Part shown: positions 14,629-22,151 of the stretch, in pieces
Numbering within the stretch: position 1 is the stretch's first letter
How the letters are laid out: every line of letters starts with the position of its first letter
Source: an uncultured Prevotella sp.
Lineage (GTDB): Bacteria > Bacteroidota > Bacteroidia > Bacteroidales > Bacteroidaceae
DNA: 29,284 nt
Assembly: GCA_937906495.1 (NCBI GenBank)
Contig: CALCVT010000052.1
Location: 1 to 29,284, forward strand
Direction of reading: 5' to 3'
Made by a program: the position numbers and the translations under genes
The notes under the pieces: generated by a model
Database searches by the model: none
Seen by the model: the letters and a program-made list of their open reading frames with translations, nothing else
Told to the model about the DNA's origin: nothing

Positions 14629-14878
14629 TTCTTAATTTGTTTATTTCGTCTTGCAGCGGCGGTACTATCGACTGCATCAGGATGTCCGAAGCCTGGCGCA
14701 CGTTTTCAAGTTCATGGCTTTTTACTTCTGCTATTTTGTCGTTAAGTTCAGCGCGGATCTTGCCAACCTCGGCCTCATATTTCGCACGCTCGACCCTCCG
14801 GCCTAACCACGACCCTATAGGGCCTGATACCGCCGCGACAAGCGCCGATACAATGATAGTTACTATTTCGCCGCTCAT
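14435..14878 (-). CDS. Membrane plus coiled-coil protein of the lysis region
   Basis: The product has 147 residues. A membrane segment lies near the N-terminus (about residues 4-24, VTIIVSALVAAVSGPIGSWL), then a long coiled coil (about 28-95, KYEAEVGKIRAELNDKI onward). A small Cys-containing motif WGCPHVDRCPV follows at about 97-107. This resembles an i-spanin (Rz) or a small holin-like protein. The last 60 residues are encoded over the start of the spanin-like gene in a different frame and are polar and low in structure, so true overlap is likely and only the upstream part may matter. It begins 9 bp after the amidase stop. Confidence 0.65.
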   Translation of the reverse strand: MSGEIVTIIVSALVAAVSGPIGSWLGRRVERAKYEAEVGKIRAELNDKIAEVKSHELENVRQASDILMQSIVPPLQDEINKLRNDVQRLNAALERVWGCPHVDRCPVKYELLLLPSGGTNHPGRKADRDGDYPRGSEAGAAGTDKGA

Positions 14879-14886
14879 TCACGTTT

Positions 14887-15396
14887 TTACTGTTTAATAC
14901 CTATGGATTCCAGCCACTCCGATACTTCAAAGCTCGGGCAGGCTTTCGTCCATTCTTTTGGTTCCACTTTTCCGTTTCCGTTCCGGTCGGGGCTCAAATC
15001 TCGGTGTCCTATGATTTTAACATCGGGGTGGCGCCTGTGGAAGTCCTGCACATATTCCGCCATGGCACTGCGTTGAGCAGGTGTGCGGGTGTCTTGCGGG
15101 GTCTTGCCGTCTTTGGCTACACCACCGGCATAGACTATATGTCGGCTTACACTGTTGAAGCCTGCCGCCCCGTTGGTGACTTCCCAGCCGTCCACGTAGG
15201 CATCCTCATTATTCTTAACAAGGCGTTCCCGGGTCCCGTCCAGTCTGAAAAGGTCTGTATATCCGACCTGACGCCAACCGCGCCCCTGGGGCTTGGGGAA
15301 GGTGTGCATTCGCCGTATGTCGGCGGCGCTCACATCCCTGCCCTCCGGGGTGGCTGTGCAGTGGATAACCAGATACTTTAATTTCTGCTTTCCCAT
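14887..15396 (-). CDS. N-acetylmuramoyl-L-alanine amidase (endolysin)
   Basis: The product has 169 residues, the size of a single-domain amidase_2 lysin such as T7 lysozyme. It cuts the bond between MurNAc and L-Ala in peptidoglycan. Zinc and catalytic residues seen are His12 in LVIHCTATP, His131 in IIGHRDLSPD, and Cys153 with Lys151 in KACPSF. The HRD and ACPSF motifs are typical. There is no signal peptide, so release needs a holin or another membrane lesion; the two membrane genes downstream are the candidates. It lies between the capsid gene and those membrane genes, so it is expressed late. Confidence 0.93.
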   Translation of the reverse strand: MGKQKLKYLVIHCTATPEGRDVSAADIRRMHTFPKPQGRGWRQVGYTDLFRLDGTRERLVKNNEDAYVDGWEVTNGAAGFNSVSRHIVYAGGVAKDGKTPQDTRTPAQRSAMAEYVQDFHRRHPDVKIIGHRDLSPDRNGNGKVEPKEWTKACPSFEVSEWLESIGIKQ

Positions 15397-15408
15397 AACT
15401 TCACATTA

Positions 15409-16497
15409 TTAGGCGTGCGGTGCGCTTACAATCGCGCCGCTTACTTTGGTTTTGGTTAATGGCAGACAGATACCCCACTGGCGGAAGTTCACCAAATTGC
15501 GGTGATAGAGAGGGTCTTTCTGCGCCTCACTGTGATAGAATTTCGTTGAGCCGTAGGCTTTCATCGTTCTGCCGGCATAGAAGGCAACCGAAGCGCGGGC
15601 GTCGCCAACTCCTGCTACTGCACCCCAGGCCTTTTTCTTGCCGGTGCTCATGGTGTAGTATGGCGTGCCGTCATATTCGTAGATGTCAAAACCGTACAGG
15701 CGGCAGATTTTGCCGTCGGTCTGGTTAATGTTGTATTGCTCCTTGAACTTCTGCTCGGTCTCCAGCAAGTCATTAACGTGGTCGGAACAAAGGACCAAAA
15801 TACGATCCTTGCCGGGAATACGCATTTTGTCAAATTCGCGCTTCATTGCCAGAAGGTCGTTAAACGTCATTTTCTTGCGGGTTCCGTCACTTGCACCGGT
15901 GGTCTTGATTACAGGAATATCGGTCCCCTTTTCGTCAGGGGCAAGGGCATGGATTGCCTTTTCTGCGATTTTCTCACGCAATGCGTCGCGGTGGCGTTCC
16001 TGCACGCTGGCCATTTTATCATAGCTGCAAGCGTGCAGCTCATCATCGGTCACAGGGGTTGCGGTCGTATCGAACTTATCCAATGAAATGGGTTTGTCTG
16101 CATCTTCAAGGGCTTCAATATTTAGCGGGTAGGTTTTGTTATTGACCAAAACTGTAGGGTCACCGCCGATTTCCGTAAAGTGGATAACGTCATTTTCTAC
16201 ATACTGGTTATAACTGCGGATACGCTGCATCCAGCCCAACGCTTCGGGCGCGGTACGAAACGCCTTGATCATCTCACCGGTCCACACTTCTGTAAGCACC
16301 CCGGCACGTAATGCACCGGAAGGGGCGAACTGTCCGGCCAACATGGCCACGACATTACCGGCTACCGCTCCGGCTCCTACAGGAACTCCGACGACTGCCG
16401 CACATGCAGCACCGGCCGTACTGTTAAATGCTACCGCGCAAACCATGGTCAGCACGGCAAATAATGTTTTCTTCAAAAAATTGCTTTTTGCGTTCAT
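15409..16497 (-). CDS. Major capsid protein with signal-like N-terminus
   Basis: The product has 362 residues. The HK97-fold-like body starts near residue 65 (LTEVWTGEMIKAFRTAPEAL), with an early VENDVIHFTEIGGDPTVLVN segment, a central helical SYDKMASVQERHRDAL, and a late YGFDIYEYDGTP and LYHRNLVNFRQWG. It follows the protease/scaffold gene by 30 bp, as in Mu. The first 60 residues are odd: a positive start, a hydrophobic core (LFAVLTMVCAVAF) and an Ala/Gly/Val-rich stretch, like an export signal. The prohead protease probably cuts this off. The alternative, that the ATG is misplaced, is less likely because the frame is continuous and well coded. Confidence 0.85.
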   Translation of the reverse strand: MNAKSNFLKKTLFAVLTMVCAVAFNSTAGAACAAVVGVPVGAGAVAGNVVAMLAGQFAPSGALRAGVLTEVWTGEMIKAFRTAPEALGWMQRIRSYNQYVENDVIHFTEIGGDPTVLVNNKTYPLNIEALEDADKPISLDKFDTTATPVTDDELHACSYDKMASVQERHRDALREKIAEKAIHALAPDEKGTDIPVIKTTGASDGTRKKMTFNDLLAMKREFDKMRIPGKDRILVLCSDHVNDLLETEQKFKEQYNINQTDGKICRLYGFDIYEYDGTPYYTMSTGKKKAWGAVAGVGDARASVAFYAGRTMKAYGSTKFYHSEAQKDPLYHRNLVNFRQWGICLPLTKTKVSGAIVSAPHA

Positions 16498-16527
16498 TGT
16501 TGTTTAATTGTTGGTTGTTAATTGGTA

Positions 16528-16974
16528 TCAGTCTTTCAATACCGGACATTCGATGCCATATTCAGCCTTATACAGCTGGGCATATTTGGTCGGATCGTCT
16601 TTTCTTAGGGTCAGCAGCTCATTTTCGGGCACCTCGCTGAGTTTGGTGTACTCCTTGGCCGGTGCTGCGCCACCCGGTGCACTTTCTCGTTTAAGGTTGA
16701 TTACTTCCGTAGGCTTCTGCTGCGGTGCCATAAGCTTAAGCGTGTCGGTCAGGTTCTGCAACCCGGCTGACTTGCCCAGGGTGATAAAGTGGTCGCGGTT
16801 CTCTGCCAAAATACGCCTTTCGGCGATGGCTGCGTCCACGGCTGACGTAACCGCCGCCAGCTGGATGGTTTCTGCCTGGTCGGCTCTCTCTTTGAGCAGA
16901 CGCAGACTTGCCAGCGCCTGATCCTCGGTCGCTGTCTCAGGCAGACCGAGCAGGATTAAAAATTCCTTGTTCAT
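16528..16974 (-). CDS. Possible free scaffold from an internal start
   Basis: The in-frame ATG at 16974 begins MNKEFLILLGLPETATEDQ, exactly where the scaffold domain starts. The bases before it are A-rich (the codons for the Asn/Gln/Lys linker), like a Bacteroidetes translation start region. Mu makes gpZ scaffold from an internal start inside the protease gene. The product here would have 148 residues. Evidence is by analogy and base composition only. Confidence 0.45.
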   Translation of the reverse strand: MNKEFLILLGLPETATEDQALASLRLLKERADQAETIQLAAVTSAVDAAIAERRILAENRDHFITLGKSAGLQNLTDTLKLMAPQQKPTEVINLKRESAPGGAAPAKEYTKLSEVPENELLTLRKDDPTKYAQLYKAEYGIECPVLKD

Positions 16975-17514
16975 TTGGTTTTGTTTTATTGATTTATTGT
17001 TTTGTTCCTCGCCGGGGGCGGGGTCGTTCTTTTCAAGTTTGAGCATGGGGAGGTTCGGGTGTTCTTCTCCGGCTGAAAGGGTCAGCAGTTGGCCGGAAGC
17101 GTACAACTGCAAGGCTTCATCATTACTGCCCATATCAACGATACTGACTTCAACCAGACGGCTGCGGGTTACAGTGGCACGGGTCTGGCCGTCCAATACC
17201 AGGGCGGGGTCGTCGCTTACTTCCAGAGGTTCAAGACCTGCGGAAGCCATGCGCAAGAAACCGTTTTCCCATTTACTCTCTACCTGCTTGGCAAAAGGGT
17301 CGTTCTGGTCAAATACCGGGGTGCCTATCAGTTTGGCACCGTCGCGGCGCAGGTTCTCGATTCTGCCGATGGGACCTGCTGTTCCCTGGTAGTTCCTGCG
17401 GTGCATCCACAGCAGTATAGGGTTGCGCTTGAACTGCTCCAGGTCTATACCGTCGGTCAGTATGCGCGTGCCGTATGAGTTTACGGCTTCAGTGGATATT
17501 ATTACTTCTTTCAT
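16528..17514 (-). CDS. Prohead protease fused to scaffold (Mu gpI/gpZ-like)
   Basis: The product has 328 residues. The first 150 or so are the HK97-type prohead protease domain: a His in LWMHRRNYQG (His38 within about residues 35-44) and a Ser in a strand-like SRLVEVSIVDMG segment (about 117-128), the usual catalytic pair. An Asn/Gln/Lys-rich linker (EEQNNKSIKQNQ) follows. The rest is a helical scaffold ending in a KLSEVPENELL segment. It matures the prohead by cutting scaffold and capsid termini. It is the first protein gene of the left late operon, next to the capsid gene. An internal start may give free scaffold; see the separate entry. Confidence 0.85.
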   Translation of the reverse strand: MKEVIISTEAVNSYGTRILTDGIDLEQFKRNPILLWMHRRNYQGTAGPIGRIENLRRDGAKLIGTPVFDQNDPFAKQVESKWENGFLRMASAGLEPLEVSDDPALVLDGQTRATVTRSRLVEVSIVDMGSNDEALQLYASGQLLTLSAGEEHPNLPMLKLEKNDPAPGEEQNNKSIKQNQMNKEFLILLGLPETATEDQALASLRLLKERADQAETIQLAAVTSAVDAAIAERRILAENRDHFITLGKSAGLQNLTDTLKLMAPQQKPTEVINLKRESAPGGAAPAKEYTKLSEVPENELLTLRKDDPTKYAQLYKAEYGIECPVLKD

Positions 17515-17519
17515 TCGTC

Positions 17520-17593
17520 AAAAAAATAAAGCCGGCGGCCCGCGTAACGCCGCAATGGTGATGGAGGGTGGTATGCGCTCGGGGCACCGGCTT
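17520..17593 (-). terminator. Attenuator-like hairpin between tRNA and protease gene
   Basis: On the minus strand AAGCCGG (plus 17593-17587) pairs with CCGGCTT (plus 17535-17529), with further partial pairing inside, followed by TATTTTTTT ending six bases before the protease ATG. This is terminator-shaped. It would release the tRNA and force the head operon to depend on readthrough or antitermination, or on an unseen promoter. Confidence 0.5.
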
Positions 17594-17627
17594 GTTAATC
17601 AATCTTTATTACCTTACCTGATTGTTG

Positions 17628-17699
17628 TTGCGGAGGCGGGATTCGAACCCGCGACCTTTGGGGAATGAGCCCAACGAGCTACCTCTGCTCTACTCCGCG
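17628..17699 (-). tRNA. tRNA with CAU anticodon, initiator (fMet)-type
   Basis: The 72 nt fold as a complete cloverleaf: acceptor CGCGGAG/CTCCGCA, D-stem GAGC/GCTC, anticodon stem TTGGG/CCCAA with loop CTCATTC, and T-arm GCGGG-TTCGAAT-CCCGC. Initiator marks are all present: a C1xA72 mismatch, the A11:U24 pair, and three G:C pairs in the anticodon stem (G29-31 with C39-41). CCA is not encoded. Odd points are U37 and C38 in the anticodon loop, where A is usual. It lies in the leader of the left late operon, about 10 nt after the presumed promoter. Confidence 0.9.
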
Positions 17700-17864
17700 A
17701 TGTCGTTCAATGCTGCAAAATTGCAACTACTTTAACCCATGGCAAAAAAGGGTGTGAACTCTTTACACTCTTTTTTATGATACCCTGATTTTAGGCCAAT
17801 TTTGCAGCATGAAAGCGCGCCCGCAGTGGGTGCGCTAATCGTTATAAATCATCTTTAAACATGA
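17700..17864. promoter_or_regulatory. Divergent late promoter/operator region
   Basis: ATGCTGCAAAATTG (17710-17723) and CAATTTTGCAGCAT (17797-17810) are perfect inverted copies. Inside them AAAAAAGGGTGT (17744-17755) and ACACTCTTTTTT (17765-17776) are inverted with one mismatch. Both pairs share the same centre (17760). Each outer arm has ATTTTG, a -7-like box, facing outward, so it should start leftward (tRNA, protease, tail) and rightward (terminase) transcripts. No good -33 elements are seen, which fits activator dependence as in Mu late promoters. The inner dyad, an AT-flanked hairpin, could be the activator site or a two-way terminator. Confidence 0.65.
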
Positions 17865-18335
17865 ATGGCAACTAAAAAGGAACTGGAAAAAATGCGTGAG
17901 CACGCACGCCTCCTCTTCATGCAAGGGGAACCGCAAAAGGTCATAGCCGAAAAGGTGGGCGTATCTGCACAGACGATTACAAAATGGGTAAATGACGGAG
18001 ACTGGCAGGCGGCACGCTCTGCGGCTAACATTACACGGCCGGAACTTGTAAACAAAATTTTGAAAAGTATAGATGTATTGGTCGAGGACCTTGTAAACGA
18101 GCCAAGCCCGGAAAAGACGGCGGCAGCAGCGGATAAACTGGTGAAGTTTGCCGCTACCATTGAAAGACTGGATAAGAAAACGTCCGTAGTAGATATTATA
18201 GAGGTCTTTATGGCTTTCAGCAAATGGCTGCAATATCGTATGAGCTTCGACCCGAATGTAACCCCCGAACTGATACAGACAATAAACAAATATCATGACC
18301 TGTTCATTTCCGAACAGCTCCAAAAAGGTTTTTAA
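17865..18335 (+). CDS. Terminase small subunit
   Basis: The product has 156 residues. The N-terminal part has a helix-turn-helix (about residues 22-46, VIAEKVGVSAQTITKWVNDGDW), as in DUF1804-type small terminases of Mu-like phages. Two helical segments and a hydrophobic C-terminal helix for oligomerisation follow. It recognises DNA for packaging and recruits the large subunit, whose gene begins 3 bp downstream. It is the first gene of the right late operon. The start is ATG at 17865, preceded by an A-rich stretch. Confidence 0.82.
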   Translation: MATKKELEKMREHARLLFMQGEPQKVIAEKVGVSAQTITKWVNDGDWQAARSAANITRPELVNKILKSIDVLVEDLVNEPSPEKTAAAADKLVKFAATIERLDKKTSVVDIIEVFMAFSKWLQYRMSFDPNVTPELIQTINKYHDLFISEQLQKGF

Positions 18336-18338
18336 TCT

Positions 18339-19883
18339 ATGACAACAAAAGCGGAATTACTTAAGGCTCAAGAAAAGTGGAAACAGCACTGTGAAACGGT
18401 ACAGGCTGCAACGGCCGTTAATATCAACGAAACGGAAGCGCAGCGTCTGGCACGTATCAGGCATTTACGCGCAGACTATGCCGCTTTTGTGGACTACTAC
18501 TTCCCGCACTGGACCGTAAACCCGGAAACCGGCAAATCAACGCCTTGCGCCCCGTTCCATATTGCAGCCGCTAACAAAATTCTAAAAAACAGAAACCTTA
18601 AAGCGGCTTTCCAATGGCACCGCGGGGCTGCAAAATCCACCAACATGGACGTATTTGTCCCCATGTGGCTGATGATTCAGGAACGAAGGGAAATTAACGT
18701 CATGGTACTGGTTGGCAAATCTGAGGAGAACGCCAAAACCCTGCTCGGGGACATTCAGGCCGAATTACAGTATAACCAGCGGTACATACACGACTTTGGT
18801 GAACAGTATAACGTAGGATCCTGGGAAGAGGGCGAATTTGTGACACGCTCGGAAGTGGCGTTTTTTGCCCGTGGGCGCGGACAGTCACCGCGTGGTCTGC
18901 GCTATCGCTCGCACCGTCCGGACTACGTCATTATTGACGACCTCGACGATGACGAACTGGTGGAAAGTCCGGCACGTGTCAACAAATTGTTTGACTGGTT
19001 ACGCTCGGCCCTGTTCGGAACGCTTGACGGCGGGCGCGGTCGTTTCATCATGGTGGGCAACCTCATTGCCAAAAATTCGGTACTGGCCAAGTGGTGCGAC
19101 ATCAAGTCGGTACATGTTACCCGCGTGAACATCTACGACAACAAGGGTAATATTTCATGGGCTTCCAAATGGACGCAGGGGGAAGTGCGCGACATTGAAA
19201 TGGTTGTCGGTTACAGGGCTTTTCAGAAGGAATACATGAACAACCCGATAATAGAGGGTGCCGTGTTCAAAAATGAGTGGATCCGCTGGGGCAAACGCCC
19301 GACATGGAACAAATTCTCGGAAATTATTCTGTACATAGACCCCTCATTCAAAGGCTCGACCAAAAACGACTTCAAGGCGGCAAAACTGTGGGGTAAGGCA
19401 GGAACGACACTTTACCACCTCCGCGCCTTTGTCCGGCAGGCTTCCGTTGCCGAAATGGTGCGCTGGTGTTATGACCTGTACGAATGGTGCAGGGAGCAAG
19501 GCATTTCCCCACGCTGGTACATGGAGGCGAACTTCATGCAGGACACCATTTTGGACGAGTTCCGACGTGAAGGGGAACTCCGCGGCTATCAGCTGCCCAT
19601 TACAGGAGACAAACGTAAAAAGCCTGATAAATTCCAGCGTATTGAAGCTATCAGCCCCCTTTGGGAGCGTGGCTTCGTGGTATATGATGAGACACAACGC
19701 GACGACCCGGACATGCTGACAGGTATTGAACAGACACTTTCATTTGAAAAAGGAATGCGCGGCCACGATGATGCCCCCGATGCCGACGAGGGCGCTATCT
19801 GGATGCTACAGCGCGACACACGCACTAAATCGTTTAACCCCTCTTTCGGCAGGAGGACAAATGCAAAAAATGTATCATGGTAA
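18339..19883 (+). CDS. Terminase large subunit
   Basis: The product has 514 residues, a normal length. It is the packaging ATPase and nuclease. The ATPase motifs are HRGAAKST (residues 94-101, a variant Walker A) and VIIDDLDDDE (197-206, Walker B). The coupling region follows near 236-243 (FIMVGNLI). The nuclease domain starts at YIDPS (332-336, first metal-binding Asp334). The late acidic stretch DDAPDADEGA provides another metal-binding site. It overlaps the next small gene by 7 bp. Confidence 0.95.
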   Translation: MTTKAELLKAQEKWKQHCETVQAATAVNINETEAQRLARIRHLRADYAAFVDYYFPHWTVNPETGKSTPCAPFHIAAANKILKNRNLKAAFQWHRGAAKSTNMDVFVPMWLMIQERREINVMVLVGKSEENAKTLLGDIQAELQYNQRYIHDFGEQYNVGSWEEGEFVTRSEVAFFARGRGQSPRGLRYRSHRPDYVIIDDLDDDELVESPARVNKLFDWLRSALFGTLDGGRGRFIMVGNLIAKNSVLAKWCDIKSVHVTRVNIYDNKGNISWASKWTQGEVRDIEMVVGYRAFQKEYMNNPIIEGAVFKNEWIRWGKRPTWNKFSEIILYIDPSFKGSTKNDFKAAKLWGKAGTTLYHLRAFVRQASVAEMVRWCYDLYEWCREQGISPRWYMEANFMQDTILDEFRREGELRGYQLPITGDKRKKPDKFQRIEAISPLWERGFVVYDETQRDDPDMLTGIEQTLSFEKGMRGHDDAPDADEGAIWMLQRDTRTKSFNPSFGRRTNAKNVSW

Positions 19884-20122
19884 TTATGGACTATTTACGC
19901 GTCTGTGTTTTCGACTGGCGCAAAAAGAAGGCTATCAGACAAGCCAAACGAAATGCCAACCTGTACGGTAAAAAATACCTGGTGCTCGTACATAACGGGC
20001 GCCCTGTATGTGTATCTATGCAAGCCATTAAAACGCTGATCAGAAAACACCGTTTTGCACGTGGCTTCACTGCCGAAACGGCCAGAAAGATAGCCATTTT
20101 TGAAGCGAACCCCTCTAAATAA
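19877..20122 (+). CDS. Small basic protein of the head region
   Basis: The product has 81 residues and is strongly basic. It starts with ATG at 19877, overlapping the terminase end; an in-frame ATG at 19886 is an alternative. The pattern DWRKKKAIRQAKRNA, then KYLVLVHNGRPVCVS, then KTLIRKHRFARGF is one I recognise as a recurring small protein between terminase and DUF1320-like genes in Bacteroidetes Mu-like phages, but with no known job. The charge suggests DNA contact. It ends 1 bp before the next ATG. Confidence 0.65.
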   Translation: MVIMDYLRVCVFDWRKKKAIRQAKRNANLYGKKYLVLVHNGRPVCVSMQAIKTLIRKHRFARGFTAETARKIAIFEANPSK

Positions 20123-20123
20123 T

Positions 20124-20549
20124 ATGCCTATGTTTTTGACTGTTGAAGATTACCGCTCTGTCTGCGATACTTACGAATTTGAGCAGATAACAGAGGACCA
20201 GGCTACACGCATGGCCGCCGAAGCTGCCGCACTGGAGGAAATTTCCTCTTATCTGCGTGCACGCTACGACATGGACCGCGTGTTTGCCGCTTCCGGAAAC
20301 TGCCGCAACCCGATGGTCGTGCAGTGTGCCGTTAATATTTCCCTATGGCTGATGGTGCACCGACTGCCGCAAAATATGGGCCATGAACGCCGGGAATGCC
20401 TGTACAACGACTCCATTAAATGGCTGCGCGATGTACAGGCTTCCAAAGCTTCGCCCGACCTGCCTGTCTATGTCAGTGAGGACGGGGAAACAGACACGCA
20501 CAACCCGATACGCACAGGCTGCATGAAACCGAACCGATACGATTATTAA
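20124..20549 (+). CDS. DUF1320-like (Mu gp36 family) head protein
   Basis: The product has about 141 residues from ATG 20124; an upstream TTG in frame at 20100 is less likely because it overlaps the previous gene. It has the DUF1320 look: FLTVEDYRSV at the N-terminus, an alanine-rich helix (MAAEAAALEEISSYLRARYD), RNPMVVQCAVNISLWLMVHR in the middle, and DSIKWLRDVQASK. In Mu this protein (gp36) is a head-completion or connector component. It is unusual that the gene sits beside the terminase here and not after the capsid gene, which lies in the other operon. Confidence 0.8.
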   Translation: MPMFLTVEDYRSVCDTYEFEQITEDQATRMAAEAAALEEISSYLRARYDMDRVFAASGNCRNPMVVQCAVNISLWLMVHRLPQNMGHERRECLYNDSIKWLRDVQASKASPDLPVYVSEDGETDTHNPIRTGCMKPNRYDY

Positions 20550-20574
20550 AAACCATTTAAACGCTGTTTAAACA

Positions 20575-21528
20575 ATGTTCAGACTATCCGCAAAAATAGA
20601 GATTCAAAGCGACCGTACGTGGTCTGTTGAATGCGTTACGGCTGTGGAAATTGTGCGGGACACGGACAAACTGACGACCGAAGCAAAAATCACTTTGCCC
20701 AAAAAATTAAAGTGGGACGGTTCGGAAAAGATACCGGTCAAGCGCGGCGACAAAGTAACCATATCACTGGGCTACGATGATAACCTGCAAACGGCTTTTT
20801 CCGGGTTTGTCCGTGATGTGGGCTTCAAAACCCCGGTAGTCATAACCTGCGAGGATGATATGTTCAACCTGAAACAGATGCCGGCAAAGAAAATGGCTTA
20901 CCGTTCTGTAACGCTTGAAAAACTGCTCAAGGACCAGGGCATTTCTTACAGGCTCAATGTCATGGGGGAACAGTCGCTCGGGGCTTACCGTGTAACGGCT
21001 GACACTGTGGCCGCCCTGCTTGGCAAACTTTCCCAGCAGGGCATACGCTCATTTTTCCGCTATGAGGAAGGGGAACCGGTTCTGTACTGCGGTGTATTGT
21101 TTGAACGCGACAACAAGCCCTCACAGGTTTTCAAAACCGGGTTTAACATCATTTCCGACCAAAATCTGAAACAGCAGAAAGCTGAAAATATGCGCTTGCG
21201 CGTTAAAGCTGTCAGCCTCATGCCGGACAACAAGAAAATAAAGGTCGAAGCAGGGGACGCGGACGGAGAACAACGCACGCTGCACACATACAACAAGACG
21301 GAAAGCGAACTGAAAGCATGGGCACAGCAGGAAATAAAACGCCTCAAAAGGGACGGGCTTTCCGGCTCGTTTACCACGTTCGGGCATACGCTGGTCGACT
21401 GTCTGGATGCTGTCGGCATTATCATTGACGGCACAAAGATGGGCGTGTACCAGGTGAAAAAGAATGTAATTAAATACGGCGATACCGGCTACAGGCAGGA
21501 AATTACCCTCGGACTGCGTATCGGCTAA
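20575..21528 (+). CDS. Baseplate hub protein (gpD / Mu gp44-like)
   Basis: The product has 317 residues. It is beta-rich with the order of a phage late-control D / hub protein: an N-terminal beta domain, DKVTISLGYDDN (about residues 62-73), FSGFVRDVGFKT (about 79-90), then VITCEDDMFNLKQ, and a late lysine-rich region with ELKAWAQQEIKRLKRDG. The hub is the centre of the baseplate and holds the spike, whose gene follows 11 bp later. It has moved away from the tape measure gene, which lies in the other late operon. Confidence 0.8.
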   Translation: MFRLSAKIEIQSDRTWSVECVTAVEIVRDTDKLTTEAKITLPKKLKWDGSEKIPVKRGDKVTISLGYDDNLQTAFSGFVRDVGFKTPVVITCEDDMFNLKQMPAKKMAYRSVTLEKLLKDQGISYRLNVMGEQSLGAYRVTADTVAALLGKLSQQGIRSFFRYEEGEPVLYCGVLFERDNKPSQVFKTGFNIISDQNLKQQKAENMRLRVKAVSLMPDNKKIKVEAGDADGEQRTLHTYNKTESELKAWAQQEIKRLKRDGLSGSFTTFGHTLVDCLDAVGIIIDGTKMGVYQVKKNVIKYGDTGYRQEITLGLRIG

Positions 21529-21539
21529 ATTCTAACGTA

Positions 21540-22151
21540 ATGGACAATATCAAAGACACGATAAGGAAATTGGCACAGCAGGACGGTGAAACCGTTGCCC
21601 TGGTCTGCACTGTGGACGCTGTGGATAAAAAAGCCCGTACCATTGACTGCACCCCGGTTAATGAAGGTGCGCCACTGCTTGGCGTGAACCTACAGGCGAA
21701 CCAGGGCTCTGATTTCGGACTGGTCATTTATCCGGAAAAAGGGGCGTTTGTCGTGGTCGGTTTTATGGCTGACGGTGCCGCCGGGCTGATGCTGGCCACC
21801 GACAAAATAGAGTCGGCCGAAATGGTGATTGGGGAAACGACCGCCGCTATCGACGCGGAAGGGGTAAGGGTAAAAACGGCCAAAATGTCCGCAGACATAA
21901 ACAAAGAAGATATTATTTTCAATGGGGGCGAATTGGACGGACTGGTAATTATCCAGAAACTCACCGACAAACTGAATGAGTTGAAAGATACGGTTAACAG
22001 CCTTATAAATGCCTATAACAACCATACGCACATTACAACTGCTACGGTTGGAACCGGGCCGGCTGGCACCATAAGCCCGACAACAAGCAAAGCCCAAACG
22101 GCCAAGCCGTTTAAAAAGTCAGATTACGAAAATACAAAGATTAAGCAATGA
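21540..22151 (+). CDS. Baseplate spike protein (gpV / Mu gp45-like)
   Basis: The product has 203 residues. The N-terminal OB-like domain (about residues 15-85) is followed by a beta-helix-like stretch. Near the C-terminus lies a histidine tip motif NNHTHITTATVGTGPAG (H162 and H164), which in such spikes binds an iron ion and sharpens the point. The spike pierces the outer membrane when the sheath contracts. The last residues are polar and basic. It overlaps the next gene by 4 bp. Confidence 0.85.
   Translation: MDNIKDTIRKLAQQDGETVALVCTVDAVDKKARTIDCTPVNEGAPLLGVNLQANQGSDFGLVIYPEKGAFVVVGFMADGAAGLMLATDKIESAEMVIGETTAAIDAEGVRVKTAKMSADINKEDIIFNGGELDGLVIIQKLTDKLNELKDTVNSLINAYNNHTHITTATVGTGPAGTISPTTSKAQTAKPFKKSDYENTKIKQ

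Noticed and set aside
17628..17699. tRNA gene as an integration (att) site
   Set aside because: Mu-like phages insert at near-random sites by transposition, the tRNA is inside the late region, and no duplicated tRNA fragment is seen in the window.
17835..18323. Two long minus-strand frames opposite the small terminase
   Set aside because: They are antisense to a gene with a clear helix-turn-helix and correct operon spacing; they are rich in Cys, Phe and Ser in the manner of shadow frames.
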